Virus record (IMG/VR): IMGVR_UViG_3300042298_002341
Coordinates: 1-57,486 of that record
DNA: 57,486 bases
DNA from: a virus
Strand: one strand, 5' to 3'
Under the pieces are notes generated by a model, which was given only the letters and a program-made list of their open reading frames with translations, was not told the origin of the DNA and searched no databases. Both the position numbers and the translations under genes were made by a program. This document shows, in pieces, positions 50,988 through 57,486 of this stretch; position 1 is the stretch's first letter; the number at the start of each line of letters is the position of its first letter.

Positions 50988-51150
50988 GGGGTGTTTCCTG
51001 CTGTACATCGCGCTGCGGCACTTCGTAGGTCGTCCATCGAGTGTTGCAGGCCATGCACTCGCGCCTGCGTGTGATCCAGCCCGTAGCGGGTTGCTTGCGC
51101 GAGTCGATGACCTTGGACTCCCACGAGTCGCAGGAGACGCAGATGGTCAT
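50965..51150 (-). CDS. NrdR-like zinc-ribbon mini-protein
   Basis: 61 residues. CVSC (4-7) and CMAC (32-35) frame VIDSRKQ and RRRECMACNTRWTTYEV, which closely follows the zinc ribbon of NrdR, the repressor of ribonucleotide reductase genes. The ATP-cone domain of NrdR is absent; instead a short Pro/Glu tail follows. It may bind DNA near NrdR boxes, or just reuse the fold. Its ATG overlaps the previous stop (ATGA). Confidence 0.7.
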   Translation of the reverse strand: MTICVSCDSWESKVIDSRKQPATGWITRRRECMACNTRWTTYEVPQRDVQQETPHEPPPET

Positions 51151-51359
51151 GGGATCTTGTTTTCGTCGAGCCGGTGATCGCCGCACCAGTCGTCGGACTT
51201 CACCGCAGGGTAGCCGCTCATGGTCGGCGCGTGCCTGCGGCATCTTCCGACCTTCCACAGATCGCCTTCTGCCATGTTGTCGTGCTTCTTGCCGACGAAC
51301 CACATGCAAGTCGTGCAGCGCATTCCTTCGCTGCGGTGCTTCCACGGATCATTGCTCAT
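51147..51359 (-). CDS. Zinc-binding small phage protein
   Basis: 70 residues. CTTC (15-18), C40 and C59 plus nearby His residues form a likely zinc site in MRCTTCMWFVGK ... GRCRRHAPTMSGYPAVKSDD. This pattern is common in early regions of proteobacterial phages; function unknown. The next gene starts within its stop. Confidence 0.7.
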   Translation of the reverse strand: MSNDPWKHRSEGMRCTTCMWFVGKKHDNMAEGDLWKVGRCRRHAPTMSGYPAVKSDDWCGDHRLDENKIP

Positions 51360-51361
51360 AG

Positions 51362-51607
51362 CTATTCCCTTGGTTGTTTGAAACCGAGCCGCCGGATGGC
51401 AAGCTCAAGCAGCATCCCGGCGTCCTCCGCCGAGTTGTCGGAGCGCGAAAAGCTGGATTGCCACTCGCCCCCTATGCGCCGACCGATCAGCCCAACGCTG
51501 ACCAAATCGCCGTTCTTGGCATCCTCAAGCCATTGCTCCAGCATATTGATGCAGTCGCTGTTGTCTGGCGTTGTGGCTTTGAGGAATGGTTTGATGTTGT
51601 CATTCAT
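51362..51607 (-). CDS. Small early protein, function unknown
   Basis: 81 residues (MNDNIKPFLKATTPDNSDCI ... LELAIRRLGFKQPRE), mixed alpha/beta. I do not recognise a family. The chosen ATG has GAAGG upstream; a longer in-frame start reads through the neighbour's 5' part without family-like sequence. Confidence 0.55.
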   Translation of the reverse strand: MNDNIKPFLKATTPDNSDCINMLEQWLEDAKNGDLVSVGLIGRRIGGEWQSSFSRSDNSAEDAGMLLELAIRRLGFKQPRE

Positions 51608-51663
51608 GGCATGGCCTTCCCGATCTCGGTGCGGGTCACTTCTTCCCCCTTGCGCGGATGAAT

Positions 51664-51966
51664 TCAGCGTAATGATCGGGCATCCAACCACTTCAGGAAC
51701 GCCGACAGTTCAGGATATTTCTTCGTGAACTCCTCGCTGGCTGCTTCGTTTAGCCACTTAACACCATGTTCCAGATCGCCTTGAAGGCGCGACGAATACT
51801 CGTCGCTGATTGCCTCGCGCTCGGCTGCGGCACCGGCTTCGTAGGCCATCTTGAAGAAGCGTTCAATATGTCCTTTAGAGGCGGTCAGGTGGCCCCACAT
51901 CTCTGCAACACCATGATCTTGGAACCCAGCCTCCTGCGCCATGCGGATGATGTCGTCGCGGTTCAT
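51664..51966 (-). CDS. Small early protein, function unknown
   Basis: 100 residues. The N-terminus MNRDDIIRMAQEAGF is a frequent start in phage early genes; the rest is helical (HIERFFKMAYEAGAAAERE, then YPELSAFLKWLDARSLR). Its ATG overlaps the stop of the upstream gene (ATGA). No catalytic motif. Confidence 0.65.
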   Translation of the reverse strand: MNRDDIIRMAQEAGFQDHGVAEMWGHLTASKGHIERFFKMAYEAGAAAEREAISDEYSSRLQGDLEHGVKWLNEAASEEFTKKYPELSAFLKWLDARSLR

Positions 51967-52166
51967 ACCATCGGCCCCAGTGCATCCCACAGGTTCTCGG
52001 CCTGCGGACGCGAATGCGTCGTGATCCCCGGATTGTCCTTAAGAGCCCAGAGCGTGGGCTTCTGCTTCAGTACCCTGTCGCGCAACTCATTTCGCTGTTG
52101 CAGGATGCACTCGGGCCTCATGCACCAGTAGTTGCAGGTGTGCAGGTTGCGGTCGTCGTTGGTCAT
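51963..52166 (-). CDS. Small early protein, function unknown
   Basis: 67 residues (MTNDDRNLHTCNYWCMRPEC, then NELRDRVLKQKPTLWALKDN). Three cysteines near the N-terminus could bind a metal. Coupled on both sides by ATGA overlaps. Not recognised. Confidence 0.6.
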   Translation of the reverse strand: MTNDDRNLHTCNYWCMRPECILQQRNELRDRVLKQKPTLWALKDNPGITTHSRPQAENLWDALGPMV

Positions 52167-52384
52167 TTCTTCCTCGCTGCCATCATGACGTCGGCCATTC
52201 TGTAGGCACGCAACGCAGTCCGAGCAAAATCGCTTTCGTGTATGCCGTCAGTCATATCTGCCTGCATCACCTTCGCCGCGAAGTAATCGCGCAGGGTCAT
52301 GCCTTCTTCGTGATCAAAGTCTGGGTTGTGGCGCATGTCGCGCATCGACGGAAACGCCGGCCCGCCGTTGTCTTTCGTGCTCAT
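52163..52384 (-). CDS. Small early protein, LRDYFAAKVM type
   Basis: 73 residues with NGGPAFPSMRDM and GMTLRDYFAAKVMQADM, a pattern common in proteobacterial phages. The ending ADVMMAARKK is shared with the next gene upstream (ADAMMAARKK), indicating duplication. Overlaps both neighbours by four bases. Function unknown. Confidence 0.7.
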   Translation of the reverse strand: MSTKDNGGPAFPSMRDMRHNPDFDHEEGMTLRDYFAAKVMQADMTDGIHESDFARTALRAYRMADVMMAARKK

Positions 52385-52581
52385 TTCTTCCTCGCTGCCA
52401 TCATGGCGTCTGCTACGTCAAACGCATACTTCGCAAGCTCAATCGTCTGGTAGTTTTCAGACGCCGATAGCATCCCCTGCATCGCCATCCCCGCATACCA
52501 GTCGTGCAGGGTCATGTTCGCCGCCATCGGCGGGAGCGTGGAAGAAATAACCGTTATCCCTTCGACTTGGACATTGCTCAT
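52381..52581 (-). CDS. Small early protein, paralogue of its neighbour
   Basis: 66 residues with MTLHDWYAGMAMQGML (compare MTLRDYFAAKVMQADM in the neighbouring gene) and the ending ADAMMAARKK. The start was chosen so that it overlaps the upstream stop by four bases; an in-frame start further upstream falls inside that gene. Function unknown. Confidence 0.65.
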   Translation of the reverse strand: MSNVQVEGITVISSTLPPMAANMTLHDWYAGMAMQGMLSASENYQTIELAKYAFDVADAMMAARKK

Positions 52582-52802
52582 TTCGCCCATCCTTTCGGCG
52601 GCTCTGCGAGGCCGCGCCATGGGTTATCCTTAAAAGGGTACGGCGTTGTCTCACAGGCCGCTTTGTAAACGGTAGTGCTGCCGTAATACCAACGCTCACC
52701 ATCCCATCGCCGATACACTACAAATCTCGGCTTTTTGGCCTGATACACCCCCGGATACGCCGGCTTAACGTCGGCGGGGAACCACGGTGTAAACTTGCTC
52801 AT
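52578..52802 (-). CDS. Small early protein, TPWFP...[12 protein letters not shown] family (copy A)
   Basis: 74 residues opening [20 protein letters not shown], with [13 protein letters not shown] and the ending [15 protein letters not shown]. It is a clear paralogue of the gene at 53672-53890. Aromatic-rich, probably a small beta domain. Widespread in phages; function unknown. Confidence 0.7.
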   Translation of the reverse strand: MSKFTPWFPADVKPAYPGVYQAKKPRFVVYRRWDGERWYYGSTTVYKAACETTPYPFKDNPWRGLAEPPKGWAK

Positions 52803-53062
52803 GACTTCCCCTCCGCTTTTGCGATGGCTGCGCGGGCCTTGCCAAACCCAGCGTCAAGTTGTTCCCAGCCTTTGCCGTCTGCTGCATCCACTATCTCTTG
52901 CAAAGCTCTTAGCAGTTCCGGCGCTGCGGCGATCAAGCGGGCATTTGCGGTCTGCCTCGGGGTCATATCCCGATAGCTGGTAAGCAAACACACGGTTGTG
53001 TCGTCGTCGCTGCTGATCATGCTGCCCGTGATGATCCACGGCCCCGGCGTGTGCTTGCTCAT
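52799..53062 (-). CDS. MSKHTPGPW family protein (copy A)
   Basis: 87 residues opening [13 protein letters not shown], then [20 protein letters not shown] and the ending [12 protein letters not shown]. This is a common phage early protein family of unknown function. A second copy lies immediately upstream. The start matches the family opening and gives the ATGA overlap. Confidence 0.8.
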   Translation of the reverse strand: MSKHTPGPWIITGSMISSDDDTTVCLLTSYRDMTPRQTANARLIAAAPELLRALQEIVDAADGKGWEQLDAGFGKARAAIAKAEGKS

Positions 53063-53388
53063 TTCTTCCCCTCCGCTTTTGCGATGGCGGCGCGGGCCCG
53101 TGCAATGCGCTGACAGTGACAGCATCTTGATTGCGGCACGATTCCGTAATGACATGGGGCGTCTGGCGGCGGCATGTTCGGGGTTATCTCCTTCAACGCT
53201 TCCAGCAGTTCCGGCGCAGCGGAGATCAGACGGGCGTCGGATTCTTCCTGCTCTTTGCTGTATTCACGAGTGCTGAAGCTGCTTGGCTCAACGGCACAAA
53301 CATACTCATAAACGCCGTCTACAAGCCTCGCTACAAGATTCGGGTTGCTGTCGTCTACAACCCACGGCCCCGGCGTGTGCTTGCTCAT
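53059..53388 (-). CDS. MSKHTPGPW family protein (copy B)
   Basis: 109 residues opening [17 protein letters not shown], with [19 protein letters not shown] and an inserted CxxC-containing segment ([12 protein letters not shown]) before the shared end [12 protein letters not shown]. Paralogue of copy A. Function unknown; coupled by ATGA overlaps on both sides. Confidence 0.8.
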   Translation of the reverse strand: MSKHTPGPWVVDDSNPNLVARLVDGVYEYVCAVEPSSFSTREYSKEQEESDARLISAAPELLEALKEITPNMPPPDAPCHYGIVPQSRCCHCQRIARARAAIAKAEGKK

Positions 53389-53675
53389 GACTTCCCCTCC
53401 GCTTTCGCGATGGCTGCGCGGGCCTTGGCTACGCAGGCCGCGACGTCTTCCGGGTCCGGCATACCTTCAAGATGGTCAGCCGCAGTACGCAACGCCGCCA
53501 GCAGTTCGGCGACCTCGGCGTGCAGCTTGGTGACCTCGGCCGCAAGCATGTCGCGGTGCTTTCGCACGCGGTGCTCGTCCCAGTAGAGCCGGCGCAGTTC
53601 GGCGGCTATTGGATGAGCGCCGGCTTTGTCTGCTTTGTCAGCCAGCAGCAGGGCTTCGGGTTGCTGGTCGCTCAT
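53385..53675 (-). CDS. MSDQQPEAL family protein (copy A)
   Basis: 96 residues opening MSDQQPEALLLADKADKAG, with IAAELRRLYWDEHRVRKHRD, a coiled coil (MLAAEVTKLHAEVAELLAAL) and the ending [12 protein letters not shown]. It is a paralogue of the gene at 53887-54108, and its last 12 residues match those of the unrelated MSKHTPGPW proteins. Function unknown. Confidence 0.7.
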   Translation of the reverse strand: MSDQQPEALLLADKADKAGAHPIAAELRRLYWDEHRVRKHRDMLAAEVTKLHAEVAELLAALRTAADHLEGMPDPEDVAACVAKARAAIAKAEGKS

Positions 53676-53890
53676 TTCGTCCATCCTTTCGGCGGCTCTG
53701 CGAGGCCGCGCCAGGGTAATTCTTTCATCGACATACCGCCGTTGTTTGCAGCGCAATCTGGGTATCTGCTTCCTAAACACCAACGCTTACCATCCCAGCG
53801 GCGATACCAAGTCATGAGTTCGTTTTGCACCTCATACACCCCCGGATACGCCGGCTTGATCTCAGGTGGGAACCACGGTGTGAGTTTCAT
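53672..53890 (-). CDS. Small early protein, TPWFP...[12 protein letters not shown] family (copy B)
   Basis: 72 residues: [33 protein letters not shown] and [15 protein letters not shown]. Paralogue of copy A. The start codon and stop overlap neighbouring genes by four bases. Function unknown. Confidence 0.7.
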   Translation of the reverse strand: MKLTPWFPPEIKPAYPGVYEVQNELMTWYRRWDGKRWCLGSRYPDCAANNGGMSMKELPWRGLAEPPKGWTK

Positions 53891-54108
53891 TTCTTCCCCT
53901 CCGCTTTCGCGATGGCGGCTCTGGCGGTCTGTTCTGCGCGTCCGATCAATTGGGGCAATGCCATCTCCAGCGCCGCCAGCAGTTCGGTGTTCAAGGCGTG
54001 CAGCCGGCGCAGTTCGGCGGCGGCTTTCCCATATCGTCCGTCGCTACTCCACTCCCACGCGGCAAGCGCATCAGCCAGCCACAGGGCTCCGGGTTGTTGG
54101 TCAGCCAT
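53887..54108 (-). CDS. MSDQQPEAL family protein (copy B)
   Basis: 73 residues: MADQQPGALWLADALAAWEW, then AAAELRRLHALNTELLAALE and the end [12 protein letters not shown]. Shorter than copy A because part of the coiled coil is missing. Function unknown. Confidence 0.7.
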   Translation of the reverse strand: MADQQPGALWLADALAAWEWSSDGRYGKAAAELRRLHALNTELLAALEMALPQLIGRAEQTARAAIAKAEGKK

Positions 54109-54799
54109 TGTTCTTCTCCTTCAACGCGGCCTTAACGGCGCGGGCGAACTGCTGTCGCGTTAACCTCAATTCGTTCAAAACCTCAATCTTCTCCTCCGTC
54201 AGCCCCTGCCACTCGCGGCGGGGTGGGTGGGTGTAGAGGCTTTCGCCATCACGCAGCCTGCGCGCCGTCTCGACCTCCGCAACGAAACGCCCATTGTGGT
54301 ACTGGCCGACCGTCTGTAGAACTCGCGCCGCCGGCTCCTGCTCCGTCTGCTCCTCCTGCTCCAGCACCGCATCGGCCACCCAACTTGCGCCTTGATACAC
54401 CCCCTTGCGCTCCGCAGCCACCGCCATAGCGGCTGCACCAATCAACAGTTCGCGCAGTTCCGGCCGCTCCGGCTGCTCCAGCGCGGCGCGGAGCAACGCC
54501 GCCACGTTGTTGATAGCGTTGAGTGAAACCGTGTCTGTCTCCAACGCCTCCAGCGCCTGCTCCAGCAAGGCGCGGAGCCTGCGGATCTCAGCCATGTGCT
54601 CGCGCAGCGATGACTGTGTGGCCTCCAGCAGCGACCAATCTATCTCCTGCTGCTCCAGCGCGGCGCGGAGGGCGGTGATGGCTTCTTGTCCAAGTCGAAT
54701 GGCTTTTGTGAACTCTAGCGGGTATTTGTGTTGCACATTCCGCTCCAACGCATCCAGCGCCTGCTCCAGCAGAGCGCGGTCAATCATGATCTTGCTCAT
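54101..54799 (-). CDS. Helical early protein with ALEQ repeats
   Basis: 232 residues. The N-terminal two thirds are repeated helices of the type LLEQALDALE ... ALRAALEQQE, with further ALEQ-containing copies. The C-terminal part has GQYHNGRFVAEVETARRLRD and LTEEKIEVLNELRLTRQQFA. Proteins like this are frequent in early regions of Burkholderiales-type phages. Its ATG overlaps by one base the stop of a small membrane protein gene. Function unknown. Confidence 0.6.
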   Translation of the reverse strand: MSKIMIDRALLEQALDALERNVQHKYPLEFTKAIRLGQEAITALRAALEQQEIDWSLLEATQSSLREHMAEIRRLRALLEQALEALETDTVSLNAINNVAALLRAALEQPERPELRELLIGAAAMAVAAERKGVYQGASWVADAVLEQEEQTEQEPAARVLQTVGQYHNGRFVAEVETARRLRDGESLYTHPPRREWQGLTEEKIEVLNELRLTRQQFARAVKAALKEKNNG

Positions 54800-54966
54800 C
54801 ACCACACCCCCAGCCAGACGCCTGTGCCATGAATCCATGCCACAGGGAAAAACAAAGCACCCGCCACCAAGAAGCCCCACGATCCGTCGGCGAGGCAAGT
54901 GATGATGTGGGTGAGCCACGATGCAAACATCCAAACGAAAAATACGATGGGCCAGATGTCACTCAT
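54799..54966 (-). CDS. Small two-TM membrane protein
   Basis: 55 residues: MSDIWPIVFFVWMFASWLTH, then ADGSWGFLVAGALFFPVAWI. Two hydrophobic spans (about 5-24 and 31-50) around a short polar loop, with a tryptophan-rich end. Similar short proteins are common in phage early arms as I recall. It overlaps genes on both sides. It could modify the host membrane or exclude other phages, but nothing here shows that. Confidence 0.6.
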   Translation of the reverse strand: MSDIWPIVFFVWMFASWLTHIITCLADGSWGFLVAGALFFPVAWIHGTGVWLGVW

Positions 54967-55478
54967 TTGATCACCTCCTCAGTGCAAAACACCCGGCGGA
55001 ACTCGGCTTCTTGTGCGGCACTCGCTACGTCACTCGCTACGGCACTCGCTGCGTCACACGCTGCGGCCCTCGCTGCGGCCCACGCTGCGCCCCTCGCTGC
55101 GGCCAACGCTGCGGCCAACGCTGCGGCCAACGCTGCGTCACTCGCTGCGTCACTCGCTGCGGCCAACTCAGCATCCGTAGCCTCACCGTCGGCGTGTCGC
55201 TCTGCCACGTCAAGGGCAGCCAGCGAGCGAGGGTCCGCCATCAGGTGCTGTACTTTTCGGGCGCACCAGACTGCGTAGAGTCGAGCCTCACGGTCGATAC
55301 CGTCGCAGGCACGCAGGCACCACAAGGCATCGTCCAGTCCGTTGGACTCCAACACCGTCGCCAGTGCGAGCGGCTCGTCGTCAGCCTGCGTCTTGCCAAG
55401 ATGCTTGAGCAGTTTGACCCAGCCGCTCTCGCGCGGACCGTGCGAGCGGATCTTGTTCAGGGTGGTGTAGACCATCAT
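54963..55478 (-). CDS. Alanine-repeat early protein
   Basis: 171 residues. The N-terminal domain (DDEPLALATVLESNGLDDAL, WCLRACDG, LYAVWCARKVQHLMADPRS) is conserved in phage early genes. Residues ~103-155 are alanine-rich tetrapeptide repeats coded by 12 tandem 12-base units. It ends EFRRVFCTEEVIK. Two adjacent ATGs are possible starts; the first overlaps the previous stop. Function unknown. Confidence 0.7.
   Translation of the reverse strand: MMVYTTLNKIRSHGPRESGWVKLLKHLGKTQADDEPLALATVLESNGLDDALWCLRACDGIDREARLYAVWCARKVQHLMADPRSLAALDVAERHADGEATDAELAAASDAASDAALAAALAAALAAARGAAWAAARAAACDAASAVASDVASAAQEAEFRRVFCTEEVIK
55021..55164 (-). repeat. Twelve tandem 12-base repeats
   Basis: Twelve units in exact register of the form (C/A)(T/A)CGCT(G/A)CG(G/T)C(C/A). 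Each codes four mostly alanine residues of the enclosing gene. Perfect register with few substitutions suggests recent slippage and probable copy-number variation. Confidence 0.9.
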
Positions 55479-55774
55479 TTGATCACCTCGTAGATGCCGG
55501 GGTTGTTGGGGGATACTGCGTTGAGCCTGCGTATCCAGCCGTACACGGTGAGATGTGCGCAGATGCTCTGCGCCTTGTTGTAGGGCAGTCCGGTGTCGCG
55601 CATGATGTCCGTCACCCTGAAGCTGCCGGGGTATTTCTCAGCCGCTGTCAGCACGCGGCCGAGGTAGGTGTTGGTGCGTGGGCGCTGGCGGTCGGGCGTC
55701 ATGGGCCGGGCGTCGTAGACGCGCCGGGGGAGGACGTAGGCCAGCCGTTCGTGGGCCTGCAGTGCGGCGTTCAT
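55475..55774 (-). CDS. Winged-helix-like DNA-binding protein
   Basis: 99 residues. From about residue 35 it reads as a winged helix: NTYLGRVLTAAEKYPGSFRV, TDIMRDTGLPYNKAQSICAH and LTVYGWIRRL. Likely an early regulator. The start codon overlaps the upstream stop by four bases; longer in-frame starts are antisense-like. The final VIK overlaps the next gene. No target site can be named. Confidence 0.6.
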   Translation of the reverse strand: MNAALQAHERLAYVLPRRVYDARPMTPDRQRPRTNTYLGRVLTAAEKYPGSFRVTDIMRDTGLPYNKAQSICAHLTVYGWIRRLNAVSPNNPGIYEVIK

Positions 55775-55974
55775 TCGCGTTCTCCGTCCCGGACGTAGGC
55801 GCTCAGGCGCGTGATCGACGCCTGATAGTACTTGACCATCTGCTGCGAGTACTCGGTCTGCGACTGATAGACCAGCAGCTGCCGCTGCGCCTCCTCCAGC
55901 TGCTTGCGCGCGATAGCCTGCGCGTTGGGCTTGCTGTACATGGTCTTGATCGTTTTGGTGATCTGCGTGAGCAT
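55771..55974 (-). CDS. Coiled-coil early protein
   Basis: 67 residues: MLTQITKTIKTMYSKPNAQA, then ARKQLEEAQRQLLVYQSQTE and YYQASITRLSAYV. Conserved in proteobacterial phages. AGGAG precedes the ATG. It is the first gene after a terminator, so its expression depends on read-through or an unseen promoter. Confidence 0.65.
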   Translation of the reverse strand: MLTQITKTIKTMYSKPNAQAIARKQLEEAQRQLLVYQSQTEYSQQMVKYYQASITRLSAYVRDGERE

Positions 55975-56009
55975 GAGAGACTCCTGTTGTCAAATGCACC
56001 CTTGCGGGC

Positions 56010-56032
56010 AAAAAAAGGGGGCCGAAGCCCCC
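56010..56032 (-). terminator. Rho-independent terminator with UUCG loop
   Basis: Leftward RNA would read GGGGGC-UUCG-GCCCCC followed by seven U residues (56016-56010). This is a textbook strong terminator placed between the 87-residue gene and the rest of the leftward early operon. Confidence 0.92.
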
Positions 56033-56058
56033 GAGTGGCCTTCGCTGCCTACGGCTGC

Positions 56059-56322
56059 TTACGCAGCACGCCAGACGCGATAGCCGATCTTGCCGTCCTT
56101 CGAGGCTTTGCCCGTACGGAACGTCCTGCCGGTTCGCTTGGCAGCAGCTGCCGATGCGCCCGACATACGACGCGCCAGCTTATGCATCGCCTCATCGCGA
56201 TCTTCGATGCTCTCATCGATGGCGACGAAGAACGACTGGCCCACCTCCATCGTCTCGTACGGGTAGCGAGCGTTGCGAGCGGCTTTGCTGGGGAGCGGAA
56301 TGTTGTCTTCGAGAGTGAACAT
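56059..56322 (-). CDS. Small early protein, VGQSFF family
   Basis: 87 residues with RYPYETMEVGQSFFVAIDES and a basic C-terminal half (AAAAKRTGRTFRTGKASKDG). Paralogue of the 62-residue protein at 39675-39863. The end KIGYRVWRAA suggests a small DNA-binding beta domain. AAGGA precedes the ATG. A strong terminator follows, so it is co-transcribed mainly with the DUF932 gene upstream. Confidence 0.65.
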   Translation of the reverse strand: MFTLEDNIPLPSKAARNARYPYETMEVGQSFFVAIDESIEDRDEAMHKLARRMSGASAAAAKRTGRTFRTGKASKDGKIGYRVWRAA

Positions 56323-56349
56323 GTGAGTCCTTTGTTGTTGAGGTTGTGG

Positions 56350-57330
56350 TCAGGTCGGCAGCAGCGCGGTCATCGCATTCAGAGCACGGGTCTTCAGGTC
56401 CGACCCCGGCCCCCACTGCGCAGAGACAAAGCGGTTCTCGTCTGAGCGAGCGCGGGTCCAGTGATCGACGTACTCAGTGACTGCGTTGACGTAGCCCCAT
56501 CCGGTTCCAAACACGCCGTCGAGCTTAGCACCCTTACCGTCGCCTTTGAACAAGTCGATGATCTTGTTGTATCCGGCCGACAGGCGCACCTTGTCGTCGC
56601 TCGGCCCCGTGCCCAGCAATGCAGCCGTCGTGATATCTGCAAGCTCATCGTTCACGGTCACGTTAGCCAGCCGCACGATCTGATGGCGGAACGCAGCCCA
56701 TGCTGCCTCGTTGAGCCCCATGAACTCCGTGACTTGCGCGGGGTCGAAAACGGAACGATGCGTGACACGCACTGACGGCTTGGCGTCCGCCATGGCCATC
56801 GCCAGCGTGTTTTCGCACACGGTGCGCACTGACGTGCGACGCACCTCGGTACCCGAGGAACCATCAGCGCTGGTGGAGACCAACAGGAAGCCCCCAATGC
56901 TGTCCTTGACGGACAGCGGGCTTGCTTCGCCGATCTTGGCCGTCGCCCAGAAGCGCTTGCCTCCGTGGATCGTGCCCGCAGCCGACAACTCCAGCCCGCC
57001 GACGCGCACGATGTCGCGGAAGAACTCCAGCACCTGTGCCGGCTGCACGATTTTGTACCGCTCGCTGACGATGCCCAGCGCCGCCTTGGTGTCACTGCGG
57101 AACAGGACGTGCTGCTCAGGCAGTTCGAGGAAGTTGGCGTCGGGGGCCGTGGCGTAGCGCACCTTCGAGCGCTTGATGCACCAGTTCATGCCGGCGGCTT
57201 CGCGCCACTCGTCGATGTTGGTGCCGTTGTCCACGGGATTGCCCAGACCATGCCAGCCTGCGCCATCAGAGCGCAGATAGGCGTACTCGATCTTGTTGGT
57301 CAGGGTGTTGGTGGTGAGTTCGTGTGACAT
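56350..57330 (-). CDS. DUF932 protein
   Basis: 326 residues. DUF932 features: AWHGLG-type motif (GAGWHGLGNPVDNGTNIDEW), LGIVSERYKIVQPAQVLEFF, and GFLLVSTSADGSSGTEVRRT with SVRTVCENTLAMAM. The family is widespread in phages and plasmids with no proven function. Length is normal. It is first after a promoter-like sequence, and AGGGAA precedes the ATG. Because it is the most upstream complete early gene it is probably expressed soon after infection. Confidence 0.88.
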   Translation of the reverse strand: MSHELTTNTLTNKIEYAYLRSDGAGWHGLGNPVDNGTNIDEWREAAGMNWCIKRSKVRYATAPDANFLELPEQHVLFRSDTKAALGIVSERYKIVQPAQVLEFFRDIVRVGGLELSAAGTIHGGKRFWATAKIGEASPLSVKDSIGGFLLVSTSADGSSGTEVRRTSVRTVCENTLAMAMADAKPSVRVTHRSVFDPAQVTEFMGLNEAAWAAFRHQIVRLANVTVNDELADITTAALLGTGPSDDKVRLSAGYNKIIDLFKGDGKGAKLDGVFGTGWGYVNAVTEYVDHWTRARSDENRFVSAQWGPGSDLKTRALNAMTALLPT

Positions 57331-57380
57331 GGTGAGTTTCCCTAGTTGAGTGGGGTTAGGACAGAAGTGACGGTAGAGAC

Positions 57381-57409
57381 ATAGTACATCAACGCTTGAC
57401 CGTCTGCAA
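57381..57409 (-). promoter_or_regulatory. Sigma-70-type promoter for the DUF932 gene
   Basis: Leftward TTGCAG (57409-57404), 17-base spacer, TACTAT (57386-57381), about 50 bases before the DUF932 ATG. Both boxes are near consensus in an intergenic stretch, so this is a good early promoter candidate. Confidence 0.6.
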
Positions 57410-57430
57410 GCTAAGCTGACACTGGCCGGT

Positions 57431-57486
57431 TTACTGAGTGCGTGCCTTGTTCACTAGCGCATGCATAGCCTCCAGCGCTTTGACGG
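57431..57486 (-). CDS. 3' end of a leftward gene cut by the window edge
   Basis: Reading leftward from the edge gives VKALEAMHALVNKARTQ and TAA. The frame has no stop before the edge, and the composition is protein-like. If the sequence is circular, the frame would continue through position 1 to a GTG near 37, giving only about 30 residues, so a short gene or no gene is possible. Confidence 0.35.
   Translation of the reverse strand, partial: VKALEAMHALVNKARTQ

Overview
The window is the genome, or nearly all of it, of a GC-rich tailed double-stranded DNA phage (Caudoviricetes) of podovirus type. It has a terminase pair, a P22-like portal, a GroES-like co-chaperonin, a scaffold, a capsid protein, adaptor and nozzle proteins, and a block of very large internal or ejection proteins. 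I find no tail sheath, tail tube or siphovirus tape measure, and no integrase, lysogeny repressor, tRNA or CRISPR array. The host is not stated by the sequence. The style of the small early proteins (MSKHTPGPW..., KAEGK, ALEQ repeats) resembles phages of Burkholderiales and other Proteobacteria, which is only a weak inference.

Layout. Positions 1-435 form a non-coding control region with direct repeats, promoter-like boxes and a leftward-facing terminator. From 436 to 39691 everything except one homing endonuclease runs rightward. In order these are: packaging and head genes (436-8910, closed by a strong terminator); small virion proteins and a repeat-rich 945-residue protein (9056-14010); a homing HNH gene, a small holin and a set of tiny basic proteins (14016-17170); connector and fibre genes (15760-20295); a lysis block (20292-21632); a GIY-YIG gene on the opposite strand; the nozzle-like protein; and four internal or ejection proteins ending in a 2996-residue polyvalent protein. 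From 39675 to the right end everything runs leftward. This is the replication and early arm: primase-helicase, putative ssDNA-binding protein, SNF2-type helicase, Cas4/RecB-like nuclease, metallopeptidase, family A DNA polymerase with an in-frame VRR-NUC domain, DUF3310, zinc-ribbon proteins, an array of duplicated small genes, and a DUF932 protein. The two arms diverge from the window ends and collide at about 39.68 kb, which suggests a circularly permuted or terminally redundant genome cut in its control region. The right edge carries the 3' end of one more gene.

The most unusual items are as follows. An FtsK-gamma-like winged helix, a HExxH zincin motif and an AT-richer GNAT-like block are all embedded in the giant ejection protein. 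A short motif, (Y/F/M)-A-(K/E/D/S)-G-G, recurs in at least seven late proteins. The VRR-NUC reading frame stays open into DNA polymerase while another gene is read in a different frame through the linker. The early genes form a tandemly duplicated mosaic array. Six real-looking genes under 60 codons, including a holin and a two-TM membrane protein, are listed.

All family assignments come from reading motifs by eye; no database search was run.
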